DNA from: Phellopilus nigrolimitatus
Lineage: Eukaryota > Basidiomycota > Agaricomycetes > Hymenochaetales > Hymenochaetaceae
DNA: 64,000 bases
Direction: 5' to 3'
Assembly: GCA_021029095.1 (NCBI GenBank)
Contig: JAJOHG010000066.1
Span: 87,617-151,616, forward strand
Positions 22,381 through 32,294 of this stretch are shown one piece after another. Each line of letters starts with the position of its first letter. Within the stretch, counting starts at the first letter, position 1. The position numbers were made by a program, and so were the translations under genes. Below the pieces are notes generated by a model that did not search any database, had not been told where the DNA came from, and saw only the letters and a program-made list of their open reading frames with translations.

Positions 22381-22961
22381 GGACGCGTTTACGCTCGTGC
22401 AGGCGCGCATGCCCAGCTACTGCTGCGGGGACGACGGCGAGCCCAACCGTGCCTCTTTCCCTCTCCCGCTCGCGCATACGCGAGCTGCTCGTCGGCGCGA
22501 CGTGGGACGGCGTGCCGGGCACAGAGGAGGCCGTCGGCGTGGTGTGCCGCTGGGAACACTCATATCGCCGTCGCTGCTCCTACGACCATCGCACAAGTTC
22601 ACGAAGCTGCATGTTGTGCTTTCTTGACCATTTGAACACAATGTTTACTTTTATTATGCAGGCTACAGAGAATATTCAGCAGGAGAGGGATCCGCTCGCT
22701 CGCTCGGCTGGCACGTCTTGCGGTGGCTCGCGCCGCGGCCATGATAGTGACAACAGCTCGTTCGCAGATTGGACCCGATGGGTGGGCTGTCACGCCTGAC
22801 CCTTCGAGACCGGCCGACAAAGATAGTGATCTGTCGGGCTTCGGAAAGACCGCGAAGAGCAGCGGACCCCTGACTTTCGGCATGTCAAGTGTCTTCAGCG
22901 CGTACGGGCCGGAGCATGAGCATGGACGGCCGCGACAAAAGGCCGCCCAGCTCGCTGCAGG
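22381..22961. other. GC-rich stretch, no gene recognised
   Basis: Several long frames are open on both strands because of GC-rich composition, but none shows a domain or a spliced structure. The base composition differs from the neighbours. It may be part of the same captured fragment as the eL30 exon. The stop codon of the minus-strand kinase lies at its right end. Confidence 0.4.
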
Positions 22962-25513
22962 TCAGACTGGCGGCGCACAGAAGGAGAGGGTCGGAGACAG
23001 AGATGGGGAGAAAGACGGGGATAGGAATACTTCTGAAGGCGAGAGCGGCAGCACGAAGTTGTCGTTCTCGGCGCTCGTGTGCTCGACGGCAGGGGCTTCG
23101 CGTGCAGGTGCTGGAAGCTCATGGGTACCCGCGGGTACTAAAAACTCGTGGTATGCTCCCGCTAGGTCTTCCATGGAAAGTTGTATTTCGATTGAGTCGA
23201 TCGCCGGATCCGAATTCTCGCGCGCTGGTACTGGGTGTTCTGAGAAGAGATCCCTGAACGCCGGTGTGAGATCCGCCCTCATGCGAGCCTCCGATGCCTC
23301 TTCGTGCCTGCCTAGCTTTGACAAATCAACACTCATACTGCGAAGACAGTTGGGAAGAGCTGAATTGATTCTATTCGGGTCCGTCTCTGCCTCCCTTATA
23401 TAAAGTTCTTTCCGATAGGCCTCCAATGCCTCTTCAGGCCTTCCTAGACTTGACAATTTACCACCCATTCTGTTGAGAGAGTTGGCAAAATCTTGATTGA
23501 ATCTATCCGGGTCCTCCTCAGCAAGTGCCTCTCTGATAGAAACTGCCTTCTGGATAGCCTGCAATGATTCTTCATCTCTGCCTAGCTCTCCTAGGCTAAA
23601 CCCCACACCATGGAAAGACTTTGCTAGATATGGATTGAATCCGACTGGGTCATTCTCTGCAAGTTCCTCCCTGATAGAAACTGCCCTCTGGTAAGCCTGC
23701 AATGCCTCTTCATGTCTGCCTAGCTTTCCCAGGGTATACCCCATATCATGAAGAGATTCTGCAAGATCTGGATTGAATCTGTCCGGATCCTTCTCAGCAA
23801 ATGCCTCCCTGATAGAGATTGTCCTCTGGAGAGCCTGCAATGCCTGCTCTTGTCTTCCTAGCTCTGACGAAGTACCTGGCATATCACAAAAAGGATGTGT
23901 AATTAATGTGCCACTCGCCACCGTGGTCAAGTGCTGCTCACTTGTCTCAACCGCATCAAGGACAGTTTGGGCGATCAGCTCGGTAGGTAAATACGGGAGT
24001 CGTATGACAGAGCTATGTTCTAGAGATGAGCCTAGTGTGCTTTCATTATGCTCCTTTTGTACGAACTCCTCTTCGTTAACTCTTTCCCTTCCTTGGTTTG
24101 GATCTTTGACGTTATCAGGACTATCAATTGCTGCGAATGTGTTTTGTCAGAACTGCGCCGAGGAATAACGGATGACAAGTCGGAGCCTTACTTTCAGGCG
24201 AGTTTAGATCTATAGCTTCGACAGGCTGTTCAACAATGGGTTGCACGATCTGCTCATGATCTGCAATAGTTGCTTGTAAGGATGTACTATCACCATCGTA
24301 GAGCGAAACAGTGAGAGAGTACTGACACGAGAGACGAGGACGTTTGGACGGCCGCTCATCTCGTAAGGCGTTCAAAGTCACGACAAGATCATCGATTCCA
24401 GGCCTTTTCACAGGAATATCCCAGCAAGTCTGACACAAGTCCCATAACTTCTGGTAACGAACAGGCCGCGTCTCTATCGACGCGGGACGCAAAGGCTGGT
24501 TACCCTGGAAAATATGAAGGATCACCTGTGCGTCGTTCTTCAGATGAAAGAAAGGTAATCCCTTCGTAAGCAATTCCTGTGAGCGTATAAGGAGAAATTA
24601 AATATACCCAACACAAGAACAGCTGCGCAGGAAATAGCACTTACGTACACCGTCATGCCAAAAGCCCAAATGTCCGACTCCATCGAATGTGTATTCGGAG
24701 GCTCACAAATCTCAAGCAGCTCTTTGGACATCCACCTCAATGACCCCTTTGTTCCATTGTTCTGTGAGCTAGTCCCACCGAACGTCTGCGACGAAATAAG
24801 AATTCGAGATATTCCAAAATCACAGATTCGAGGTAGCCCATCGTCCGAGATTAAGACGTTTTCCTGATTTAATGTATGTGTACAGTCCATCAAAGGAAGA
24901 AAGCGAGCTTTAACTCACGGCTTTCAAATCAGAATGTATGACGCCTTGGCTATGAAGGTATTTGAGGCCCTCTGCTATCCCGATCACCTAATGATTGAAA
25001 ATGAACCTGACCGCAGGTGAACCACTGATAAAGAATTGGAACATACCAAAGGCAAGAGGTCGAGGTCTGGACGTCTTTCCAGATATCTCCTGACTGTTCC
25101 ATTCTCCATCCATTCTGAGATAAGGGAAGGAAAACTGCCTTCTAGCATGTATCCGCAGAACGGCAGAATATTGGGATGGTTGAGACCTGACCACACGTAA
25201 ATCTCCCGTGCAAGATACTGGGTTTATAGGTGCAGTGAGTCCGCGCGCTTGAGACAGAAACTGAAAAGCCCAAATTTACCCTTGTGAATTTCGCTTCGCC
25301 GAGATGTATACGGATACGCTTGACTGCGACTTTACACGGCTCGGAAGAGCCATCTTTAAGCCATCGACCTTCGAAGACGTCGCAGTATCCGCCGCACGCT
25401 ACCATCTCAGGATTTTTCTGCACGACGTCCGTGAGGTCCAAATGCGACACCTTTGCGAGAACCGAGTCTAGCATCTCTCTGGGAATGCGACGAGGCGCTG
25501 TTTCTTCGTTCAT
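22962..25513 (-). CDS. TKL-type protein kinase with C-terminal TPR repeats (kinase A)
   Basis: Six exons (25513-25280, 25217-25047, 24987-24919, 24863-24645, 24576-24192, 24130-22962) give 748 residues with consistent phases. The kinase domain covers about 32-310: glycine loop CGGYCDVFEG at 40-49, ATP-binding Lys in VAVK (65), catalytic loop HSDLKAEN split by intron 3, and metal-binding ICDFGI in exon 4. A GTKGSLRWMSKEL stretch marks the activation-segment end. All catalytic residues are present, so it should be active. From about 440 onward there are roughly five 42-residue TPR units of the type LGRHEEALQAYQRAVSIREE, as in kinesin-light-chain/NB-ARC TPRs. The end is Ser/Pro-rich. Probably a cytosolic signalling kinase; the partner is unknown. 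Kinases B and C at 32.3-35.3 kb are paralogues. Confidence 0.85.
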
Positions 25514-26160
25514 TGGTCTAGAAGTTGAATACAGGTCAAAGACGAATACGACGTGCAGACTGATGTATGTTCGGGGGAGAGTGAGTCCGAGTGTCGTCGT
25601 GGCCGTTCAGGTTCGAGTCGTCTCTCGCAAGGCGGTGAACACGTTGTATCAGGATGTTGCCTAGAAGCTCTGCCGTTGATAGATTACAAACTGCTTTTCT
25701 TAGGCGCCCAAATGCCCAGAGCCAGGTTTGTCAGTACATCCCACCGATGCACTGAGAAGTCACCACAGGAGCTCCAGCTGAAGTAATAGATTGAGTATGA
25801 CTTGACGGGCCGATTTCCAATTCTTGCTAAAAGCTCTAGCAGTGAAGCACTGTATTGCAGTGTCCTGTGAACAGCAAGAGTAAACGTTCGTTTCGAACGT
25901 GAGGCTGCGCCACCGCGGTGAAATTGTCCACTAGAAGCGCCATACTGTCGATTCCGAGTGGGCAGTGCGGCGCCAATGCACTATCGCGACTCGCTCAATC
26001 TCCTCCTACATGTACTTACAATTTGAGCCACTGTAACGAACGAACAAAGCCCGAGGCACCAATTGATAAAAATGGCTCGTAAAGGTCTCGCGAGTTTTCA
26101 ACTCAGAGAGCTGAATTCATCTCCGCAAGAGAGCGGAAACGCGGGGTCATAGAAGTACAT
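25514..26160. repeat. kinase upstream region duplicated at 35308-35975
   Basis: The DNA upstream of kinase A matches the DNA upstream of kinase C almost throughout. Shared runs include 'ggtctagaagttgaatacag', 'attgtccactagaagcgcca' and 'tatcgcgactcgctcaatct'. The match ends near 26160 in this copy and near 35975 in the other, after 'gcggaaacgcgg'. It includes the presumed promoters. Confidence 0.8.
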
Positions 26161-26195
26161 GTATTAGTCAGTATACTTCTCTTTCGTTCACTACA

Positions 26196-26576
26196 AGTAC
26201 GCACGTGCTCCAGAGAAAAACCCATACAGCGCAGCGAAGGCAGCGACACCACTGATAATGCGAGCATGCAGAATATGAGCACGGTAGAGCTAGCCGTCGA
26301 GAACACCAGCATGTTTGCAACACCAAGAGAACGAACGAGAAAACCTGGCATGAGGGGTCCGATAAAAGAAACGCCGTTGAGTATGGAGAGTTGGTTTGCG
26401 TGGATTCATATCTTATCGAATGCCTTTACTACTAGTAAAGGCATTCGATAAGATATGAAGAAAGGAAGTCTAAACGCACCGAATAACAAGCGAAGGGTTT
26501 GACTCAAGGCCATGCTCGATCGCATCTAGTTGGAGGTAGAAGTTCAAGAAGAAAAAGACCAGTTCGAAGAGCGTCA
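26196..26576 (-). pseudogene. MFS monocarboxylate-transporter-like fragment
   Basis: Reading from 26576, the frame gives Met-Thr-Leu-Phe-Glu followed by FYLQLDAIEHGLESNPS, which matches the mid-region of fungal monocarboxylate permease-like MFS proteins. A further piece reads SILNGVSFIGPLMPGFLV and continues through a hydrophobic helix to Cys-Met-Leu-Ala. There a one-base deletion shifts the frame, and the alternative frame continues as AAFAALYGFFSGA, again a family hallmark. Only two or three transmembrane helices of twelve remain. A perfect 26-bp hairpin lies between the two pieces. A broken fragment, not a gene. Confidence 0.65.
26405..26459. repeat. perfect 26-bp inverted repeat, 3-nt loop
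   Basis: The arms TTCATATCTTATCGAATGCC+TTTACT (26405-26430) and its exact reverse complement (26434-26459) are separated only by ACT. Such a perfect palindrome is unlikely by chance. It sits inside the MFS fragment, between two of its coding pieces. It has no mate elsewhere that I noticed, and no target duplication is evident. Confidence 0.9.
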
Positions 26577-27161
26577 TTGAGGTCCGACTCGGAGATGCGG
26601 CTAGCCCTCATCGTAGAAGCGCCCGAGGGGCGCCAATGTGTGGCCCATGGTCGACAGTTTCCTTTTTCCGTGTCAGAGCTCGAAATGCGAGCGTCTGGGA
26701 AACGGAGACTGGCATAGTGGGGTGGCGCGATTCCGTGCATGCCTGCGGACGTTATATGCCCAGGGGGCGGCGACGGCAGAGGGTTGCGGGAAGCAAGTGC
26801 TTGGTCAGACTGTGCTGCTTTGCCGGTCGATCTCTTTTCCGCCTTTGGATCAGCCCCTCCGATATGATTGGTTGCCACACTTCGGCGTACGCACTTGCGT
26901 GTCGCTGAAAAGCGTTAGATACAATTTTCGGCAGGCTTTCGTCACTCCCGCGGTCGTGTGTTTCCGCACGCAGCTTAAGCTTCTAAACTTCTCAATATCA
27001 GTCACACAGGTACCCCAGAAAAGTATTCGCTCCCAATAAGAATAAAGCACAAAATAAAGGAAATAAAACATTACATCCCGATTGCAAACACCATTTACAT
27101 GTAACCATAAGATTAAAGTTGCGAAGCCTGAGAACCACTTTTGTCAAAAATAACAAGCCCG

Positions 27162-28347
27162 TCATACATCTTTTACTTGCTCTTCCAGCCAGTCCCAAAT
27201 CTGCTCCCCCGTCTTCGGGTCCTGCGTGTCTGCTCGCGGCTCGCCCAGGCGCGCCCACGGGATGAGGTACTTCCCATTGAGCTCCGCCGTCTCGGGCATC
27301 GTCCCGCCCCAGAGCTGCGTCAGTGCACCAAACGACGCTGGAAATAGAAGTACCTTTTGCTGCGAAATAATAATGAAAAAAACGGCTTTATTAATCGGGC
27401 GCAATTATGCTTTGGATAAAAGACGTGACTTACAGTGAGCCATTGCCCAATGTTGCCCACGTGCCGCTGGAGGTCCGTCTTGAGGTTTCCGGGGTTGACG
27501 GAGATGGAGATGATGCCCTCGTCCGCGTAGCGGCGCGCGAGCTCCTTCGCGACCACGACGTTGCCCTGCGTCCGCGGGTCAGAGCTCAGCAAGAAAACAG
27601 ACTAAACCTGCGCACGAATTTGCTTTGAGAATACAGCCCCTGCTTGCTGCACTTTTTGCGCGCGGGGCTGTCCTTTAGCGTGTCCCACTTGAGTCCGGGC
27701 CCGTGGAACATGTGCACTGATGAGGAGGTCGTGATGACGCGCACGTGCTTGTCTGGCGCGGATTTGGCGGTTTCGATTAGCGTGGGGAGGAGCAGCTTCG
27801 TGAAGTAGAAATGCCCGAGGCAGTTCGTCCCGAATTGGAGGTCATAGCCGTCCGCGGTAAGCTGCTCGACGGGAGGGACCATTACGCCTCTGGAATATTT
27901 TATTGGCGCGCTTGTAACACGAGAGACTCGAATACTCACCCGTTGTTAAACAGTATATGTAGCTGCGACTCCTTGCTGTATAAACAAAAGCGTTAACAAC
28001 ACATATAATAGCAAATCGGCACATGCGTACTTCTGAAACTCCTCCGCCGACTTCTTTATACTCTTCAAGCTCGCAAGATCGAGCTCCAGAAACAGCGCCT
28101 TCCGCCCAGTCTCTTTTTTGAGCTCCGCGATGGCTTCCTCCGCCTTCGTCTGGCTGCGCGAGGCCATGTACACCCGCGCATTCTTGCGGAGGAGCGCGAG
28201 GATGGTCTCCTTGCCCACGCCGGTGTTCCCTCCAGTAACTATAATCACCTTGCCAGAAAGGTCCGGGATGTCGTCGATGCTGAACGCGGGCGCCGGCGGC
28301 CTGCTCTGGTCGTAGAGCATGCGGAGGTGCGTCAGCATCTGGCCCAT
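27162..28347 (-). CDS. short-chain dehydrogenase/reductase, copy 2
   Basis: Five exons (28347-28031, 27975-27940, 27889-27616, 27565-27434, 27359-27162) give 318 residues. The Rossmann signature [10 protein letters not shown] begins at residue 38. LDLASL, LFNNGG, TTSSSVH and the catalytic Tyr-Ser-Gln-Ser-Lys follow in order, then [11 protein letters not shown]. This is the classical SDR layout of the retinol-dehydrogenase/WWOX-like group, an NAD(P)-dependent oxidoreductase of unknown substrate. There is no signal peptide or obvious membrane span. Exon 2 is only 36 nt. Two paralogues with the same gene structure lie at 20319-21480 (broken) and 36996-38172 (intact). All catalytic residues are present. 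Confidence 0.88.
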
Positions 28348-29026
28348 GGTCTACAGATCCGTTTTGTCGGTGGACAGAATCGGGAATCAAGGCCTGTCCA
28401 GGGGGATGAAGAGACGCATCGACGAGCGTGTATACAGACCCATGTATACATTATATACATATATCAGGGCGCGTGAGACGAACGGCCGAGCGAGCGTGCG
28501 TGCGTATGCTGCACGGCAGAAGCATCCGAGGAATTTTGGATCCAGAAGCATTTACGTAGTGCTTCGTCATACATAGTAGGCCCGCCCACGATGCCGATAC
28601 CAGCTCTCCAATCCGAGACTACTTACGGGTAATCATGGGAGACCTAGGAATCAGAATTGGGCCATCTTACGAAAGATTTTTGTCAAGCTGAGTTTACTTT
28701 TATAAGTACTAGGTTTGGCCAGGGCTAAGGAAAACTTGCATAGTTAGTCAAAGGCCGGAAGAGCTTTTACGAGCCGCCCTATAGAGTAAGCCTCGCTGTA
28801 AGGCTGTTACGCGGGATCACACCAATCACTAGGAATCCGGTGTATATCTGAGCTAGCTGAGGAACAATAGGACGTCGTATGGGTAAGTGCTACAGGACCG
28901 AAGCGTGCCAGCACAGCGAGATACCGGCCGCGCTCTAACATCACCAAACACCCCACTCTCACGCCACCCGAGCGTATGTCTCCTACACTCGCAGAGTGAT
29001 ACAAAGTCTTCATGCGGTATTGCTAT
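28348..29026. repeat. SDR copy 2 upstream region
   Basis: This is the promoter side of SDR copy 2. It shares blocks with the other SDR upstream regions ('gtgcttcgtcat', 'ccgagactacttacgg', 'cctatagagtaagcctcg'). About 28805-29000 has no match in the other copies and holds no gene. The last 12 bp, 'cggtattgctat', match 21844-21855 and include the 8-bp target of the element that follows. Confidence 0.6.
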
Positions 29027-29345
29027 TGAGGGGAGGCAATCCCTGCCAAAAGAGTCTGCACGCTTTGTAATCTGACAAATGATCGGCACTTCCCAAATTA
29101 AGAAATTTTGGTGGCAAAAATTTACAGATGGCCAACTTGATGCAATTCAGCCACTCCTTGCTGATTTTTATTCTTTTAAAGTCATAGAACTGTATTTTAA
29201 GGCTATACATACAATAATCACTTGATATAATGTAGCTCGTTTCTGAGGAAAGATTTATAGCAAAGAAAACAGCAGGAGGTGAGCGCATTTTCGGTTGGCA
29301 CGTGACCACAGCGCACAGGAATGCCCGCGCATACATGCAAACGCG

Positions 29346-29614
29346 CAGAACGATTTTTTGAGCTCAATTCTTATCCTTTTTGCAAGATTTAAGCTGGTAA
29401 ATGCTCTGGTGATATGGGGCTGGGAGGTCTCTGTTGTCAATTTTTTAATTTCGCCCTCAAAGCGTCAGAACTACCATCTAAGACCACTATTCTGACACTT
29501 TGAGGGCGAAATTAAAAAATTGACAACAGAGACCTCCCAGCCCCATATCACCAGAGCATTTACCAGCTTAAATCTCGCAAAACGGAGAAGAATTGAGCTC
29601 AAAAAATCGTTCTG
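29346..29614. repeat. 125-bp near-perfect inverted repeat (fold-back)
   Basis: Arms 29346-29470 and 29490-29614 are nearly exact reverse complements around a 19-nt loop. Arms include 'gggaggtctctgttgtcaat' and its complement. Only a few mismatches or indels are visible. The structure would extrude or transcribe as a long hairpin. It is internal to the hAT-like element. Confidence 0.88.
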
Positions 29615-29715
29615 TAACCTTTCTTTCACTCATGAGCCGCAAAATTTTCGTTTTCGGTAGACATGTAAGCAACTACAAATGCACACTCTTTTGGCAGGGA
29701 TTGCCTCCCCCCATT

Positions 29716-30517
29716 TCATCCCCTCTTGATCTCTTACCACCACCATCCCCCCGTGGGAAAGCGTGCTGGTGTTGCAATTCGAGCTGGGGGTCTCGCAGGC
29801 CGTCTGAGGCTGGACCCCTCGCGCGCTCACAAAGTTCTACAGGCCGCTCTTAGGCCGCTTGAACGTGAGTCGTACGAGTTTGCTCTGGCCAAGAACAGCT
29901 GACTGCCACTGTGGGGTGGCTGGTCGCCCCCCCTATGGCTCCTAGCGAGTCGGCGTAAGCCCACGGGTAAGGACAGGGTTGTTGGACCAGACGTGCCTCC
30001 CTGCATGCGCCAGCCTTAAACGCGGCTGGAGGGGCTAGCAGATTGCCCGTACTCCTCACCCGGCAAGCACACCACTCCGCGATGACGTTCATGGGACTGC
30101 CCCCAGTCGCCATCTCCACACCCCTGACGAGTCACAAGGCCACGCTCCCTCCTCCTTTGTCCGAGTTATCTCGGATCATTACTAAGGGAAGTGCGCTGAC
30201 TCATCACACCCGACAATAGCGGCCCAGGAAATACCCGGCTTCAGTGACCGGGGGCTGCTACCTCCCGACCGCGTACCCCGTCCCCACTGATGGGTGCGCA
30301 CCCACGCGAAAACAGACGGGTGGCTCCCGCGCTGTAATGTATCATGTTTGTACCGCTCCACCCCTCACTCCCGCCCAGACATGGGCACACCGCATAGGCG
30401 TGTCAAGGCCGCGAAGTCGTATAAGTCCTTGCACGCATCACACATGTATACAGCGCATTTGTACTTAGTTTACTGACCGCGCTATATAAATTTACTCAAA
30501 AAAAAAAAAAAAAAAAA
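29716..30517 (+). mobile_element. poly(A)-tailed retroposon (5'-truncated LINE or SINE)
   Basis: An ~800-bp GC-rich insert ends in an uninterrupted run of about 20 A. It is flanked by a perfect 13-bp direct repeat GCCTCCCCCCATT at 29703-29715 and 30518-30530. A 3' poly(A) tail directly followed by the target duplication is the hallmark of target-primed reverse transcription. No reverse transcriptase frame is recognisable, so it is either a 5'-truncated LINE tail or a SINE-like element. The target is the right end of the hAT-like element. Confidence 0.8.
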
Positions 30518-30535
30518 GCCTCCCCCCATTGCTAT

Positions 30536-31470
30536 GCCACTTCGGCAAGACTAATCAAACGTAGGCACGTGAGCGATTAGTCAGAGTCAATAGTGGACCG
30601 CTGACGGTGCTGCGGCACTGCTGCCGTCGTCGCAATTCCTATCGTAGAGATTATGTATGGACCAACGCCCTTCATCGCCGCGTTCCGCTCCGACGCATTT
30701 CCCACTTTCCCGTCGGTGCGTTAGGGCATTCAGCTCGACGCGGTGCGCCTGACTTGACGCGTACATGCCTTTTCAGACTGGAGTTCTATCGCCTCGACGT
30801 GCGGAACGGTTTAGGTGCGTAATTTGAAGACAATCAGACCGCCGCTTTCCGCACTACCACCATCCTCGCTTCTGTTTTTGTCTTGAAATAAAGCTGATAA
30901 GTACTAAAGTACATTTAAGCGAGCTACTTCCATCGCTCGCTAACGGAAACCCGTCTGTGAACTCGAGCGAGAGACATCCGCTCCGCCGACAGATAATGCG
31001 CTAATGCAACATCAAATTTAACAATGCCACTCGAAGGTGCATCTGGCGAAAGTCGAGTCGTCTGGGTCGCAGGGACGCGACGAAGGCGTAGGCACAGACG
31101 CGCAGCGCGAAGGCGGGGCTGCAGGTGCGTTTATTCTTTTCCTTGAATAATCATTTTCCGCTTTTCCCTTGCGTCCGCTTTATGAATCTTACCTTTTCTC
31201 TAAAGCTGACATCCTTATAACAACTAGCTCCTTGTCGGACGTATTCACCGTTACCTGAAGCAGCGGATGCAGCACAACGTGCGCACCGGTCCGAAAGCTG
31301 CAGTGCACACATCTGCTATTTTCGAGTATCTCACAGCCGAAGATTCTCGAACTCGCCGGTTCGGTTTTCGAATTTTGCATTTCAAAAAGTGTCTAATTCA
31401 TATACTTTGATTCTCTAGAAATGTTGGTTTCTATCTCGGTTTACGTCTCGCTAGACAACACCTCAACGGG
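30536..31470. other. possible 5' part of a decayed histone gene, otherwise empty
   Basis: A Phe-Pro-Val-Gly segment is encoded near 30707 and a short Leu-Glu-containing piece near 30779, in the order expected for an H2A-type histone. Similarity is too weak to call exons. No other gene is supported. Confidence 0.3.
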
Positions 31471-31600
31471 CATGCGCGTGAAGCGTATTACCCCGTGGCA
31501 TCTGCAGCTCGTGGGGACGAGGAGCTCGATGCCCTCGTGTGCGCGACGCTTGCGGGAAGAGGTGTTTTTCCGTTCATCCACAAAACGCAAAAAAACGCAC
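31471..31600 (+). pseudogene. histone H2A.Z fragment, frameshifted
   Basis: The frame at 31471 encodes VKRITPWHLQL. After a short deletion, a different frame continues with Gly-Asp-Glu-Glu-Leu-Asp-Ala-Leu, a Thr-Leu-Ala-Gly-x-Gly-Val segment and FPFIHKT. These two blocks are contiguous in H2A.Z ([20 protein letters not shown], then the docking region), and the wording fits H2A.Z better than canonical H2A. The lost residues are Ala-Ile-Arg, so the join removes a non-multiple of three bases. A decayed copy; the cell must have a functional one elsewhere. Confidence 0.7.
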
Positions 31601-32294
31601 ACTTTAAGCGGGAAGGCGAAAAAATAAAATCGCTGGCGGCGCCTGAGTTTGATGCATAATTGGACATCACATGAGACTCAGGGACACTTGGAAAACAGGA
31701 GTGCATTATCTACCTGGCTGTGGTTGTACGTCTCGTTCTCTTGCTTTCGACCGATGTCCTACGGATCTTCATTACCTGTTTATCTTCTCTATCCCGTTTT
31801 TTGGCTGTTTTTTTGTCGAGATGCATAATGATTCATTTACGAGTCGTTAAAACAAGTGCTTACATTTTTTGTGTCTCTTGCCTTTTTTATTTTTGTCATT
31901 TCCAACGTCAATTTCGAGGAGGCATTTGGTTGTCATTTCCCTTCCTCTTTTACTTTGGCCGTTGCTGATTTGCTACTTTCCCCGATATTAATTTCGTCAT
32001 GAGCTCTAATCATCTGTAGGCATCCTGCTGCTCTCTCTTGCTCAGATAGTCATTTGAGAAGAAGGCACATTTGAAGTTTTCATGAAAAGAGTGCAGAGAG
32101 AACATTTTTATTAACCAAATAACGGAATTTATTTACCATACTACCAGAAACCGAAATGTCCGATGAATCAAGTGAACAAAATACTACTCTTCATAACATG
32201 AGTTAAGCCACAAAGTCATTGGATCCTGCACTCACTGTTTCTCAGAACCTCTACAGCTCTGCCGTTTGCGACCAGTACCATCCAGAGTCCAGAC
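31601..32294. other. no gene recognised
   Basis: Short frames with T-rich composition, including a run of hydrophobic codons near 31720-31960 without spliced structure or motif. The right end is the 3' flank of kinase B. Confidence 0.4.

Larger units (their letters stand above)
29027..30527. mobile_element. hAT-like non-autonomous element, interrupted by a retroposon
   Basis: Inverted ends GGGGAGGCAATCCCTGCCAA (from 29030, ~26 bp) and its reverse complement (29685-29710) bound the element. Without the later retroposon (29716-30517 plus its extra target copy) it would be about 690 bp. An 8-bp direct repeat ATTGCTAT flanks it at 29019-29026 and 30528-30535, the size typical of hAT elements. 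The empty site is present near SDR copy 1 (21848-21855). No transposase frame is present. A large internal inverted repeat (29346-29614) fills its centre. Confidence 0.75.

Noticed and set aside
22092..22799. Long open frames on both strands in GC-rich DNA
   Set aside because: Low stop density from base composition; apart from the eL30 block no motif, splice structure or known domain is present.
30497..30517. Poly(A) run considered as a simple microsatellite
   Set aside because: It directly precedes one copy of a 13-bp target duplication whose mate is 800 bp away, so it is the tail of a retroposon.
31471..31600. Canonical histone H2A identity
   Set aside because: The wording Val-Lys-Arg-Ile-Thr-Pro and Gly-Asp-Glu-Glu-Leu-Asp fits H2A.Z; canonical H2A has Arg-Ile-Ile-Pro and Asn-Asp-Glu-Glu-Leu-Asn.
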